Part shown: positions 27,066 to 36,227 of the stretch, piece by piece
Layout of the letters: each line of letters starts with the position of its first letter
Numbering within the stretch: the first letter of the stretch is position 1
NCBI GenBank assembly: GCA_039555135.1
Contig: CP114179.1
Location: 1 to 64,000 of the forward strand
Length of the DNA: 64,000 nt
Reading direction: 5' to 3'
DNA from: Phycisphaeraceae bacterium D3-23
GTDB lineage: Bacteria; Planctomycetota; Phycisphaerae; Phycisphaerales; Phycisphaeraceae
Program-made: the position numbers and the translations under genes
The notes under the pieces: model-generated
Databases searched by the model: none
What the model was told of the DNA's origin: nothing
What the model saw: the letters and a program-made list of their open reading frames with translations, nothing else

Positions 27066-27581
27066 TCAAGCCGACCATTCCCCCGCGTAGAGCGCATCGT
27101 AAGGCGAGCCGGCGGTTGTGCAGAGCTCGTAGCGGCGCTTCGTGATTTGGCGGAGGTGGAGCCAGTCGTGGGCGGCCCAGCTGGCGAAGAGGTCGGCGGC
27201 CTTGAGGTCGCCCAGCGGGTGCGGGTGGGTGGTTTCCCAGTCGATCGGGCGGATGGACGCCAGCCAGAGCATGTTGTCGGCCCGTGATTTCGTGAAGCGC
27301 GCGAGCGACTCCGCGGGGTCTTGCTCGTTGTGCTTGCGGAGCTGGGCCCAGTTGGCGGGGTCGATCTTGGGCCAGTCCTGGGTGGGGTCTTCGAGGGTCA
27401 GCCGGAGGCGCAGCGCGAAGTCTTCGACTTCTTCGTCGGCGAGGTGGCAGACGACTTCAAGGATCGAGTACGCGCCCGAGGCGGGCTTCCAGCGGAACTG
27501 CGCGTCACTCAATCCCGCGACGGCGGCGCTGAGCACGGCGGGGAAACCAGTTAGGTCCGACATCAGGGCGGCTTCGTTCAT
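27066..27581 (-). CDS. DinB-superfamily protein
   Basis: 171-residue DinB_2-like four-helix protein. ATG 27581 is preferred over a TTG five codons upstream. The three metal-binding His positions are visible: CHLADEE (His46) and the pair in AAHDWLHLRQI near residue 140. The W-x-P start (QFRWKPASGAYSILEVVCHL) is also typical. Members include thiol transferases and damage-inducible proteins; the role here is unknown. Confidence 0.88.
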   Translation of the reverse strand: MNEAALMSDLTGFPAVLSAAVAGLSDAQFRWKPASGAYSILEVVCHLADEEVEDFALRLRLTLEDPTQDWPKIDPANWAQLRKHNEQDPAESLARFTKSRADNMLWLASIRPIDWETTHPHPLGDLKAADLFASWAAHDWLHLRQITKRRYELCTTAGSPYDALYAGEWSA

Positions 27582-27615
27582 GGGGATGAGATGCAATAGA
27601 GATGAACGTGATGTT

Positions 27616-27693
27616 GTTTAGCCGACCTCCCAACGGGCGGCGCGTTGTGTTGTCGTGTGGACACGCTCCGCCCCGTTGGGCGGGAGGCAAAAC
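27616..27693. repeat. family-1 palindromic repeat, copy B
   Basis: GTTTAGCCGACCTCCCAACG arm, about 15 nt loop, then the inverted partner ending GGGAGGCAAAAC. Confidence 0.8.
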
Positions 27694-27726
27694 GGGACGG
27701 GTCGTCGCGCGAATCAGAAACTTGAT

Positions 27727-28887
27727 TTACTCGGCCGCGTCGTCTTCGCCTTCGTCGTCGGCGTCGCCCTCTTCTTCGCCGCCCTCTTCCTCGGTGTCGT
27801 CGGGCTCGTCGAGTTCGACTTCTTCGGCCAAGAGCGCCTGGATGGCCTCTTCGACGTTGTCGTGGTTCAGGTCGGCGATGCGGAGGTGGCCGTGCTTGTC
27901 GAGCAGGTAGTAGTCGGGGAAGCCGTTGGGGCCGTAGGCGCGGTTGGTACGGTTGTCGACATCGACGCAGGCGGGGAAGGCGATGTCGTATTCCTCGGCG
28001 ACGTTGGCGAGCGCGAAACCTTCGAGCGTGGCGCAGACGCCGATGACGACGAGGCCTTGGTCGCTGTAGGTTTCATGCAGGGCGTTGAGCTCTTCGATCG
28101 TGTTGAGCCAGGGGGCGGCCCAGGTCGCGCCGAAGGAGAGGAGGACGACTTTGCCTTCGAGGTCGTCGGGGGTGAGGCCTTCGTCGCCGGCGTTGACCCA
28201 CTGGTCGACTTCGAGGGCCGGGGGCGTGTCGGCGTTGTCTTCGAGCTTGCTCAGGCGGTCGCGTGAGTTCTCGTCGCCTTCGAGCCAGCCGCGCGGGATG
28301 CGGGCCCGGCCGGTGTTGTCGGCCTGTTCTTCGAGCAGCGCGTCGACAACCTGCTCGATAGCGTCGGGCTTGAGGCCGATCGCGCGGACGGTGCCGGTCG
28401 CGTCGACGACGGCGTAGGTCGGGAAGAAGGCGATGGGCCAGTCGGTGTTGACCTGGTCGCCGTCGACGAAGGCGGAGGGGTACTCGGCGCCGTGTTGTTC
28501 GAGGATGCCGGGCATCTGGCCCGGGTCGCCGCTGGCGCAGATGGCGACGAACCGGACGCCCTCTTCGGCGTAGGTGTGCATGACTTCGTTGTTGTGCGGG
28601 ATGGAGGCGATGCAGGGGCCGCACCAGGTCGCCCAGAAGTCGATGACGACGATGTGGCCTTCCATGTCTTCGCGCGTGAGTTCGCCGTTGACCCAGTCGG
28701 TGACGGTGAGCTCGGGCGCGGCGCTGCCCTCGAAGTTGGTGTGGTCGTTGGAGCGTTCGCCGTTGTTCTCGGTGAAGAACCACTCGTCGGGGAACTCGCC
28801 GGCGAAGGCGGGCGACGCGAGGAGCGCGGCGGCGACGAGTGTGCGGCAGGCGACGGCGAGCGTGGCTTTGAATGCTGGCTTTAGCAT
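27727..28887 (-). CDS. exported protein with two thioredoxin-like domains
   Basis: 386 residues, ATG 28887. The signal peptide (LVAAALLASPAFAGE) is followed by a TlpA/ResA-type thioredoxin domain with WCGPC (DFWATWCGPCIASIP). A second thioredoxin-like domain starts at about 220 (SFGATWAAPWLNTI) and has lost both Cys. The tail is strongly acidic (Asp/Glu-rich, last 35 residues). The first domain probably does thiol-disulfide exchange in the periplasm; the second may bind a partner. It is divergent from the metallo-hydrolase gene. Confidence 0.88.
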   Translation of the reverse strand: MLKPAFKATLAVACRTLVAAALLASPAFAGEFPDEWFFTENNGERSNDHTNFEGSAAPELTVTDWVNGELTREDMEGHIVVIDFWATWCGPCIASIPHNNEVMHTYAEEGVRFVAICASGDPGQMPGILEQHGAEYPSAFVDGDQVNTDWPIAFFPTYAVVDATGTVRAIGLKPDAIEQVVDALLEEQADNTGRARIPRGWLEGDENSRDRLSKLEDNADTPPALEVDQWVNAGDEGLTPDDLEGKVVLLSFGATWAAPWLNTIEELNALHETYSDQGLVVIGVCATLEGFALANVAEEYDIAFPACVDVDNRTNRAYGPNGFPDYYLLDKHGHLRIADLNHDNVEEAIQALLAEEVELDEPDDTEEEGGEEEGDADDEGEDDAAE

Positions 28888-29067
28888 CGGGGTTCCCTTG
28901 CAGATCGGGCGTAGTTTTCGGGCGATATCTATTGTACCCCGCGGGGGTGGGCGGGGTTCGTTTGGGGGTCTGCGAAGCGTATTTGGCATCTGGTAAGTGG
29001 GGTCACGCACCGATGCTAGATAGGGGATTGGGGAAGAATCAACACGACGGTGATAAGCGTCGATAGT

Positions 29068-30015
29068 ATGCTCGACATGTGTTTGGAACTGCTTTTTCTC
29101 GGGACGGGGACGAGCACGGGCGTGCCGATGATCGGCTGCCGGTGCGGGGTGTGTACGTCCGACGACCCGCGCGACACGCGGAGCCGGGCCAGCGTGCTGG
29201 TGCGCTACCCCCGCCCCGCCGACGCCCCCCCGCCCGACCGGCTGAGCGATGAGGGCCGACGCCTGCTCGGCACGGCCGGGTCCGCCTCGAGCAGCGCCGA
29301 CCCCGCGCACGGCCGCGACGGCCCGCCCGACCGGGTCAACATCCTCGTCGACGTCACGCCCGACATCCGCAGCCAATCCCTACGCGAAGCGTTGGACTGG
29401 CTCGACGCGGTGATGCTCACCCATGCGCACGCGGACCACACGATGGGGATCGACGACCTGCGTCGGTACAACGCGATCATGGATGCGCCGCTGGACATCT
29501 ATGCCGAGCCGGGCGTACACGAGCAGCTTGGCCAGGCGTTCGGCTACATCTTCAACCCGTCGCGCAACGGCAAAGAGTCGTTCATCGCGAACCTCTTGCC
29601 GTTTCCGGTCGCGGTGCATGACCCCATCGCGCTGCACGGCGCGGCGTGGACCCCGATCCGTTTGATGCACGGCCGACTGCCGATCGTCGGCTACCGTGTC
29701 GATTGGGACGGCCGATCGATCGCATACTGCACCGATGTCTCGACGATCCCGCCCGAGACCTGGCCGATGCTTGAGGGGCTTGACGTGTTTGTCGTTGATG
29801 GCTTGCGGTATCGCCACCACCCGACGCATATGACGATCGACCGGGCGATCGAGGTGTGTGAGCAGGTCGGCGCGACGCGAAGTTTCCTGACGCACATGTC
29901 GCACGATGTGAGCCACGCGGCGCAGCAAGCGACGATGCCCCAGGGCGTGGCGCTGGCGCATGACGGGCTATGCGTTTCGGTGGGCGCGGACCGCGCGGTG
30001 GCGGTTGCCCAATAG
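29068..30015 (+). CDS. MBL-fold metallo-hydrolase (PhnP-like)
   Basis: 315 residues from ATG 29068 (29077 is also possible). LFLGTGTSTGVPMIGCRCGV resembles the PhnP/cyclic phosphodiesterase group, which also carries the extra Cys cluster GCxCxVC. The metal site is LTHAHADHTMGIDDLR, with further ligands in RLMHGRLP and YCTDVSTIP. An insertion rich in Pro, Ser and Asp (about 48-85) follows the Cys cluster. It probably cleaves a cyclic phosphate or similar diester; the substrate is unknown. No phn genes are near. Confidence 0.85.
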   Translation: MLDMCLELLFLGTGTSTGVPMIGCRCGVCTSDDPRDTRSRASVLVRYPRPADAPPPDRLSDEGRRLLGTAGSASSSADPAHGRDGPPDRVNILVDVTPDIRSQSLREALDWLDAVMLTHAHADHTMGIDDLRRYNAIMDAPLDIYAEPGVHEQLGQAFGYIFNPSRNGKESFIANLLPFPVAVHDPIALHGAAWTPIRLMHGRLPIVGYRVDWDGRSIAYCTDVSTIPPETWPMLEGLDVFVVDGLRYRHHPTHMTIDRAIEVCEQVGATRSFLTHMSHDVSHAAQQATMPQGVALAHDGLCVSVGADRAVAVAQ

Positions 30016-30031
30016 CTCCATCCGAAAACAC

Positions 30032-31660
30032 CTACTCGTGGACCCCGTAAAACACCGGGTCCGCGTCGGAGACATCTTCGTGGGGCTGGCGCGTAACGAG
30101 GAAGCCCAGGCCGCGCAGCGCATCCGATGAGCCGAAGTACAGCCCGCCGTCGGGGCCGATCGCGGGGCTGGCCCAGTCGATCTGGCCGGCGACCTCATGG
30201 GACCACAGCACGTCGAACCGGCCGTCGCGCGGGACCAGCGCATACATCCGGCCGGGCGTTTCTTTCTTCACCAAGGTTTCCCACTGGCCCCGGACGCCGA
30301 CATAGACAATCCCGCTGGCATCGACCGTGACGTCCGTCAGCCCGCCGAGGCACGCGGGCTCGGCGTCGCTCGGGTCCCACGACACAAACGTCTCGCCGGT
30401 CTGCGGGTTGAGGCGGTGCAGCATCCCGCCGGGCGCGTTGACATCGCGCAGCGCGGTCGTGCTCACGTAGAGCATGCCGACCGTGCCCTGAGCTTCGAGC
30501 AGCGCGATGCCGCCCGCCCAGTGCGTCGCGGGCCGCTCGCCCTCGAGCATCGTCGGCCCCCACTTGACTTCGCCCCGGTCGCCGTGGTCGACCACCGCCG
30601 CGGCGATCGGCGTCGCCCCCCGCCGGCCCTCCAGCACCCCCGCGATGTAGACCACGCCGTCGATCCCCACCGCCAGGTCGATGCCGCCCCACCGCTCCAA
30701 TTCGAGTCGCCACTTGAGTTCGCCCGTCTCCGTGTTGAGCGCCAACAACTCACATGGCACTTCGCGCGACGGCAACGCGGTCACGGCGTAGCACGTCGCT
30801 TGATCCACCGACACCGCGACGGGCGCGCTGAAGACCTGTTCGAGCGTCCCCTCCTCCGGGTAGCGCCAGCGCATCTGCCCGCGCCGCCCCACCGCGTACA
30901 CCGCATTGGTTTCGTGACGCACGAGGCGCGGCGGGTCGGGGCGGTGCGGCGCGGCCCAGGTCGCAAAGAGGATGAGCCCGCTGTCGGTGATGAGCGGCCC
31001 GCCGACGATCTCGCCGCCGCCCTCGGGGTCGTCGGGCCGCGCGGGGTCAAGCGTCGTGAACACCCAGCGGTTCTCGCCGCGCCTGCGGTCGACGCAGTAG
31101 AGCTTGCCATCCCCCCGGCCGACGTACATCACGTTGCCTGTGGGGTCGAGGCACGGCGTGCCTTCGATCGTGCCGTTATAGAAACTCCAGTGCCGTCCTG
31201 CCCCGGCGGGCCGATCTTGCGGCCCGGGCTCGCGGCCGTCGAAGCGGTAGGCGTACGGATTGAAGCCCGGGTGCAGCGGGTCCCACAGCGGCAGGCCCGT
31301 TGCGGGGTCGAGACCGTAGATGCGGCCGTCGAACTTGTCCCACTTCTCGCGGTCTTGCCCCCGGCCGCGCATGACGCCCCACGTGCCGAAGTACACGCCG
31401 TGTTCATCGACGGCGGCCTCGATGTTGATGACGACGCCGTCGTTGGCGGTGTACGTCCAAACGTGGCCGACGGCGCGCGGGCCGTTGTTGCCCGATCGGC
31501 CGGTACGCCGCGCGTCATGGCTGCGCATCGGCCAGTTGTCGGCGACGGGCTCATCGCCTTGGGCGAATGCGGGCGCTGCGCTGAACAACATCAGAATTGT
31601 CAATACAACACCGAAGCGGTGTAAAAAAGAAAAACCGGCACAGGGGTGAGAGGTCCGCAT
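30032..31660 (-). CDS. secreted PQQ-like beta-propeller protein
   Basis: 542 residues. It has an N-terminal signal peptide (VVLTILMLFSAAPAFAQ) and then repeated beta-propeller blades of the PQQ/quinoprotein type (DGKLYCVDRRRGENRWVF; YAVGRRGQMRWRYPEEG; LLALNTETGELKWRLELERW). There is no heme-binding CxxCH and no obvious set of PQQ or calcium ligands, so it is more likely a binding or scaffold propeller than a dehydrogenase. It probably acts in the periplasm or on the surface. Confidence 0.85.
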   Translation of the reverse strand: MRTSHPCAGFSFLHRFGVVLTILMLFSAAPAFAQGDEPVADNWPMRSHDARRTGRSGNNGPRAVGHVWTYTANDGVVINIEAAVDEHGVYFGTWGVMRGRGQDREKWDKFDGRIYGLDPATGLPLWDPLHPGFNPYAYRFDGREPGPQDRPAGAGRHWSFYNGTIEGTPCLDPTGNVMYVGRGDGKLYCVDRRRGENRWVFTTLDPARPDDPEGGGEIVGGPLITDSGLILFATWAAPHRPDPPRLVRHETNAVYAVGRRGQMRWRYPEEGTLEQVFSAPVAVSVDQATCYAVTALPSREVPCELLALNTETGELKWRLELERWGGIDLAVGIDGVVYIAGVLEGRRGATPIAAAVVDHGDRGEVKWGPTMLEGERPATHWAGGIALLEAQGTVGMLYVSTTALRDVNAPGGMLHRLNPQTGETFVSWDPSDAEPACLGGLTDVTVDASGIVYVGVRGQWETLVKKETPGRMYALVPRDGRFDVLWSHEVAGQIDWASPAIGPDGGLYFGSSDALRGLGFLVTRQPHEDVSDADPVFYGVHE

Positions 31661-31733
31661 GGTAGCGCGTACCGCCGAGGCCCTTGGCCGGTTGCGTGGG
31701 TTGTGTGGATGGGTTGCGAATCGTGCCGTGATT

Positions 31734-31809
31734 GTTTAGCCGCCGCCCGGAGGGTAGCACGTCGAGGCTCGTTGATGAATACGCGCCGCCCGTTGGGCGG
31801 CGGCTAAAC
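31734..31809. repeat. family-1 palindromic repeat, copy C
   Basis: GTTTAGCCGCCGCCCGGAGG arm and inverted partner CGCCCGTTGGGCGGCGGCTA plus AAC, about 20 nt apart. Confidence 0.85.
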
Positions 31810-31827
31810 ATCGGTGCGCTTCACGAC

Positions 31828-32094
31828 TTAGTCACAGTAGTCGTAACCACCACCGTGCCCGTATCCGCCGCCATGCCCACCGCCGTGTCCGCCGTAGTTG
31901 TAGTCGTAGTGGTGCGACTGGTGGCTGTTGCGGTGGCGTCGGTGGTGATGGTCGTCGTGGTCATCGACGATCAGCGCGGTCGCGATGATCGCCCCGCCGA
32001 CGAGCAGCGCACCGGTGGTGCGGTCGCAGCCGGTAGACAGCGTGGCGAAGCCGATGAGGAGTGTTGCAAGGAGCAGGTTGCGTAAACGTCGCAT
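31828..32094 (-). CDS. small His/Gly/Tyr-rich lipoprotein
   Basis: 88 residues from ATG 32094 (AAAGGA upstream). Signal with lipobox ATLSTGC (Cys23), a short hydrophobic segment, then a His/Asp/Arg-rich stretch (DDHDDHHHRRHRNSHQSHHY) and a GGHGGG/YGHGGGY tail. It could bind metal at the envelope. No family recognised. Confidence 0.65.
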   Translation of the reverse strand: MRRLRNLLLATLLIGFATLSTGCDRTTGALLVGGAIIATALIVDDHDDHHHRRHRNSHQSHHYDYNYGGHGGGHGGGYGHGGGYDYCD

Positions 32095-32240
32095 GGTTTT
32101 TCCTTTCAAAACACGCGGGTACCCGGGGGCACCTATCAGGGTATCACGCCGACAAGCCGGCACAAAGACCTATGCGACCTAAAGACGCAAAAGGGGCCAT
32201 GTTTGTTTCGCATACCCAAGAAATGCACGAAAAAGTGCCA

Positions 32241-33197
32241 CTACGCACCGGCGGAGGGCGGTCTGCCGCCCGTGCCTTCTTCAGTCCCCGCATCAGCATC
32301 CTGGCCCACTTCCTCCCCCGGCTCAACCCCCACCGTCTCTGGCTTCTCCAGACTTACCCGCCCCAGTTTGCCCGCCCGCATCTCGCGCAGCAGCAGCTCG
32401 CCCGCGCGGTTCAGTTCGACCTCCCCCCCGCCGACCAGGCAGCCCCGCTTCCGCCCGATCGCTTCGAGCAGCGCGACCGGCTCGTCGGGCAGCGCGTCCA
32501 GCTTGTACCGCATCTTGAGCGCATCGGGGTACTGCGCCGCAAGCCAGCGCGCGGCAAAAACCGCCACGTCGTCGTAGTCGATCGCCGTGTCCTTGATCGC
32601 CCCACTCACCGCGAGCCGGTAGCCCACCAGTGGGTCCTCGAACTTGGGCCAGAGGATGCCCGGCGTATCGGTGAGCACGATCCCATTTTTCAGATCGATC
32701 TCCTGCCGCCCGCGCGTCACCGCCGGCTCGTCGCCCACGTTCGCAACCTTCTTCCCACGCAGCGCATTGATGATCGTGGACTTCCCCGCGTTCGGGATCC
32801 CCACCACCATCACACGCACCTTCTGCTCCTTCTTCACCCGCTGCTTCGCGAACCGGCGGATCATCTTGGGCAGGTCCTTCACCGCGCCCGGGTCCGTCGC
32901 GATCAGCGTCAGCGTCTTCACCCCCCGCTGCTGCTCGAACGCATCCCGCCACGCCCGCGTCACCACCGGGTCGGCCAGGTCGTGCTTGTTGAGCAGCGTG
33001 ATGCAGGGCACGGTCCCCGGCGTGCCGTTCTCGCCCTTGCCCTGCACGTTGCGGCGAAGCTCGTCGAGCAGCGGGTTACGCGACGAGTCGGGCAGCCGCG
33101 CATCGAGCACCTCGATGACGACGTCCGTCTTGGGCATCATCGCGGCCAGCTGCTGCCGCGTCTTGTGCATGTGGCCGGGGAACCAGTTGATTGCCAT
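32241..33197 (-). CDS. rbgA: ribosome biogenesis GTPase RbgA (YlqF)
   Basis: 318-residue circularly permuted GTPase needed for late 50S subunit assembly. The G4 motif NKHD comes before G1 (GIPNAGKSTIINALRG) and G3 (DTPG), the hallmark order. The N-terminus INWFPGHMHKTRQQL and the switch-region threonine (VTRGRQEI) fit RbgA. I chose ATG 33197: TACACT (33209-33204) is only 6 nt upstream, suggesting a leaderless message, and no Shine-Dalgarno exists for this or the ATG nine codons earlier. The C-terminal 30 residues are an extra acidic/Gly tail. Confidence 0.92.
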   Translation of the reverse strand: MAINWFPGHMHKTRQQLAAMMPKTDVVIEVLDARLPDSSRNPLLDELRRNVQGKGENGTPGTVPCITLLNKHDLADPVVTRAWRDAFEQQRGVKTLTLIATDPGAVKDLPKMIRRFAKQRVKKEQKVRVMVVGIPNAGKSTIINALRGKKVANVGDEPAVTRGRQEIDLKNGIVLTDTPGILWPKFEDPLVGYRLAVSGAIKDTAIDYDDVAVFAARWLAAQYPDALKMRYKLDALPDEPVALLEAIGRKRGCLVGGGEVELNRAGELLLREMRAGKLGRVSLEKPETVGVEPGEEVGQDADAGTEEGTGGRPPSAGA

Positions 33198-33285
33198 TGA
33201 AGGAGTGTAGCGTCTCGGCATCACCGGGGGCGCTGGTACAGTGACGGCACCGTGATCTAACACGAACTCCGCTTGAGGACACACG

Positions 33286-34680
33286 ATGTCATACCCACGA
33301 CTGATTGCGAGCGTGCTCTGCCTGTTCGTCGTTGTCTGCGCGGGGCCGTTGGCCTTTGCGGGTGAGCCCTGCCGCATCGAGGTCATCGATGCCGACAACG
33401 GCTGGCCCGTGCCCCTGGTCGAACTGCGCACCACGAACCATCAACGCTTCGTCACCGACAACGCCGGCGTCATCGCGCTCGACGCCCCCGAACTCATGGG
33501 ACGCGCAACCTTCTTCCACATCGAGGGCCACGGCTACTGCGTCCCCGCCGACGGCTTCGGCTACGCCGGCGTCCGCATCACCGCCGAGCCCGGCCAAACG
33601 ATCCGCATCGAGGTCAACCGCACCAACATCGCCAAGCGCCTGGGCCGACTCACCGGCACCGGGCTCTTCGCCGAGTCGCAGCAGCTCGGCGACGACCCCG
33701 ACTGGCAAGACGGCCCAACCGTCGGCCAAGACACCGTCCAACTCGCCCGCTACAACGACAAGCTCTTCTGGCTCTGGGGCGACACCACGCTGCTGGATTA
33801 CCCGCTGGGCGTGTTTGATTCGACGGCCGCGACGACCGACGCGCAGCCCTTCGCTTCGTTCGAGCCGCCCCTTCGGCCGGTGTTCGACTACTACATCGAC
33901 GACACGACCTCTCGCCCGCGCGGGGTGGCGGACCTCTCGGGCAGTGGGCCGACCTGGCTTGGTGGCATGATCGCGCTGCCCGGCGCCGACGGCCGCGAAC
34001 ACCTCGTCGCCACCTACGCCAAGATCCGCGGCTTCCTCCACGCCTACGAACGCGGGCTGTGCGAGTGGGACGACACCACCCAGTCGTTTGAGCGCGTCCG
34101 GGTCTTGTGGCACGAAGACGCGGGCGACCGACAGGAAATGCGCTGGCACAACGGCCACCCGTTCCGCTACACCGACGCCCAAGGCGAGCGGTGGGTCGCG
34201 GTCGGCAACCCGATGCCAACAATCCGATTCCCCGCAACCTATGAGGCCTGGCGCGACCCTTCGACATGGCTCGCGTGTGAGCCCGGCCCGCCGATCCAGG
34301 CCGCCGACGGCAGCGGCGAAGTCGTCCCGCACACCGGGTCGATCGCGTACAACGCATACCGCGACAAGTGGGTCGTCGTCTTCATGCAGAGATTCGGCAG
34401 CCCCTCCGCCTTCGGCGAGCTGTGGTACGCCGAGGCCGACGACCCGATGGGCGCGTGGGGCCCCGCCGTGAAAATCCTCTCCCACAACAACTACACCTTT
34501 TACAACCCCCGCATCCACCCAGAGCTGACAGGCGACGACGATTCGTTCATCGTCTTCGAAGGCACCTACACCGCGATGTTCGCGGATGACCCCGAGCCGA
34601 CCCCGCGCTACGACTACAACCAGATCCTCTATCGCCTCGACCTCGACGACCCGCAACTCGCCCCATCACGCGAGGAGTGA
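33286..34680 (+). CDS. secreted protein with propeller-like repeats
   Basis: 464 residues with a signal peptide (VLCLFVVVCAGPLAFAGE). An N-terminal carboxypeptidase-regulatory-like beta domain (IDADNGWPVPLVELRT...) precedes a domain with LWGDTT, DVHD-like spacing, NPRIHPEL and SFIVFEGTYTAMF, features shared with DUF4185/GH43-like five-bladed propellers. It could be a carbohydrate-active or binding protein; no catalytic set is certain. GAGGACAC precedes the ATG. Confidence 0.7.
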   Translation: MSYPRLIASVLCLFVVVCAGPLAFAGEPCRIEVIDADNGWPVPLVELRTTNHQRFVTDNAGVIALDAPELMGRATFFHIEGHGYCVPADGFGYAGVRITAEPGQTIRIEVNRTNIAKRLGRLTGTGLFAESQQLGDDPDWQDGPTVGQDTVQLARYNDKLFWLWGDTTLLDYPLGVFDSTAATTDAQPFASFEPPLRPVFDYYIDDTTSRPRGVADLSGSGPTWLGGMIALPGADGREHLVATYAKIRGFLHAYERGLCEWDDTTQSFERVRVLWHEDAGDRQEMRWHNGHPFRYTDAQGERWVAVGNPMPTIRFPATYEAWRDPSTWLACEPGPPIQAADGSGEVVPHTGSIAYNAYRDKWVVVFMQRFGSPSAFGELWYAEADDPMGAWGPAVKILSHNNYTFYNPRIHPELTGDDDSFIVFEGTYTAMFADDPEPTPRYDYNQILYRLDLDDPQLAPSREE

Positions 34681-34859
34681 CGTTTGAGCTATCGCCCGGC
34701 GTCTATGACGGATGAAAACACCCCGCGCACAAAAAGCGTGATCGCACATTCGAACCCGGTTGACATTGTTACTGTAGGCGAGTCGACTGCACACGCAAGC
34801 CACTGGCGACCGACTCATTGAAGCTAACCACTCACCACCATCTCAACTCGGAGTACCCC

Positions 34860-35246
34860 ATGAAACGAGTCACAGGCATCGGCGGCATCTTCATGAGCGC
34901 GAAAGACCCCAAGGCGATGCGCGCGTGGTACAAGAAACACCTCGGGATCGATGTGCAGGACTGGGGCGGGGCCGCGTTTACTTGGACGGATGACGAGGGC
35001 AAGCCGACCGCGGGGAGCACGATCTGGTCAGTCTGGCCGGCGGACGGCAAGCCCTTCGCCCCGAGCGAGTCGAGCTTTATGGTCAACTACCGCGTCGAAG
35101 ATTTGGAGGCGCTGTTGCAGGTGCTGCGCGACGAGGGCTGCGACGTCCTCGACAAGACCGACGACTCGGAGTTCGGTAAGTTCGGCTGGGTCATGGACCC
35201 CGAGGGCAACAAGGTCGAGCTCTGGCAGCCGCCGGAGGGGCAGTGA
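34860..35246 (+). CDS. VOC-family (glyoxalase-like) protein
   Basis: 128 residues from ATG 34860 with CGGAG 7 nt upstream. Typical vicinal-oxygen-chelate pattern: a beta-strand start (GIGGIFMSAKDPKAMRAWYK), the central FMVNYRVEDLEALLQVLRDE and the terminal DPEGNKVELWQPP. The Glu in VELW is the usual metal ligand. Members act on small molecules, for example as lyases or antibiotic-binding proteins; the substrate is unknown. Confidence 0.9.
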   Translation: MKRVTGIGGIFMSAKDPKAMRAWYKKHLGIDVQDWGGAAFTWTDDEGKPTAGSTIWSVWPADGKPFAPSESSFMVNYRVEDLEALLQVLRDEGCDVLDKTDDSEFGKFGWVMDPEGNKVELWQPPEGQ

Positions 35247-35283
35247 GGGGTGTCTCGGTGATGGCCGAGCACCAGCCGCATTG

Positions 35284-35322
35284 TGGTGGGTTGCGCTCGC
35301 GGACCCGCTCCACCCACCCTAC
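35284..35322 (-). repeat. GGGTGGGTGGAGCG-type repeat, inverted copy overlapping trpC stop
   Basis: Reverse complement starts GTAGGGTGGGTGGAGCGGGT, as in the copies at 5859 and 49449. The TAG of this repeat is the trpC stop codon. Confidence 0.75.
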
Positions 35323-36131
35323 GCGCCGATCAAATCGGCGAGCGCTTTGCCGGGGTCGGGCTGGCGCATCAGGTGTTCGCCGACGAGGACGCGGTGGACG
35401 CCGTGCTTGGCGAGCTGCTTGATATCGTCGCGGGTGCGGATGCCGGACTCGCTGACGAGGATCGACTTGTCGGGGACTTCGTGCAGCACCTGCGTTGTGT
35501 GGGCGAGGTCGGTGGTCATCGTCTTGAGGTTGCGGTTGTTGATCCCGAGCAGCGTGTACTGCGCTTTGGGGAAGCCGATGTGGTGGCGGACCTGGATGAG
35601 CGACTCAAGGTCGTGGACCTCGACGAGCGTCGTGAGTTTCAGTTCTGTCGCGAGGATGAGCAGGTCGATCAGCAGCGGCTCGGTCAAACACTCGGCGATG
35701 AGCAGCACGGCGTCGGCCCCGGCCGCGCGGGCCTCGTAGACCTGATAGGGATCAATGATGAAGTCCTTGCGAAGCACCGGCAAGCTCACGGCCGCCTTGA
35801 TCGCAGTCAGATAGTCGAGCGAGCCCTGAAAATACTTCTGATCGGTGAGGCAGGAGATCGCGGCTGCGCCGTTGTGCTCGTAGCCCAAAGCGATCGCGAC
35901 GGGGTCAAAGTCTTCGCGGATGACACCGGCGGAGGGGCTGGCCTTCTTCACCTCGGCGATGACGCGGAGCGTGTCCTTGGGCCTCGTCAGCGCGGTAAAG
36001 AAATTCCGCGGCGTCGGCGTGTCGAGCGCTCGTGACTTGAGCGATTCGACGGGCTCACGCTGCTGCGCCAGCGCGACCTCGCCCCGCTTGTGCTCGACGA
36101 TCTCGTGGAGGATAGTGCTCAAAACCGACAC
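35319..36131 (-). CDS. trpC: indole-3-glycerol phosphate synthase
   Basis: 270-residue TIM-barrel enzyme of tryptophan synthesis that closes the indole ring from CdRP. All active-site blocks are present: AEVKKASPSAG, LTDQKYFQGS, LRKDFIIDPYQVYEARAAGA, LVEVHD, LGINNRNL and LVSESGI. The start is GTG 36131; there is no clear Shine-Dalgarno. It stands alone, without other trp genes nearby, which is common in Planctomycetota. The stop codon lies within an intergenic repeat, so the last codons may have been trimmed or replaced by repeat insertion. Confidence 0.96.
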   Translation of the reverse strand: MSVLSTILHEIVEHKRGEVALAQQREPVESLKSRALDTPTPRNFFTALTRPKDTLRVIAEVKKASPSAGVIREDFDPVAIALGYEHNGAAAISCLTDQKYFQGSLDYLTAIKAAVSLPVLRKDFIIDPYQVYEARAAGADAVLLIAECLTEPLLIDLLILATELKLTTLVEVHDLESLIQVRHHIGFPKAQYTLLGINNRNLKTMTTDLAHTTQVLHEVPDKSILVSESGIRTRDDIKQLAKHGVHRVLVGEHLMRQPDPGKALADLIGA

Positions 36132-36227
36132 ACCGTGCTAAGCTTAGAAACGCGCGAATGAGCCGACGCCCGGCCCCGCCGCAGACGCGGAAGCATACCC
36201 CAAGACCCACCCGCAAGGAACCCGACC

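Noticed and set aside
30197-31624. 475-codon plus-strand open frame opposite the PQQ-like propeller gene
   Set aside because: No recognisable protein features; the minus-strand gene has signal peptide and repeats.
33289-34656. Long open frame on the minus strand opposite the secreted propeller gene
   Set aside because: It is an antisense shadow typical of G+C-rich coding DNA; no ribosome site or family, while the plus-strand gene has a signal peptide and clear start.
34762-34785. TTGACA at 34762 as a promoter for the VOC gene
   Set aside because: No acceptable -10 hexamer at 16-18 nt spacing.
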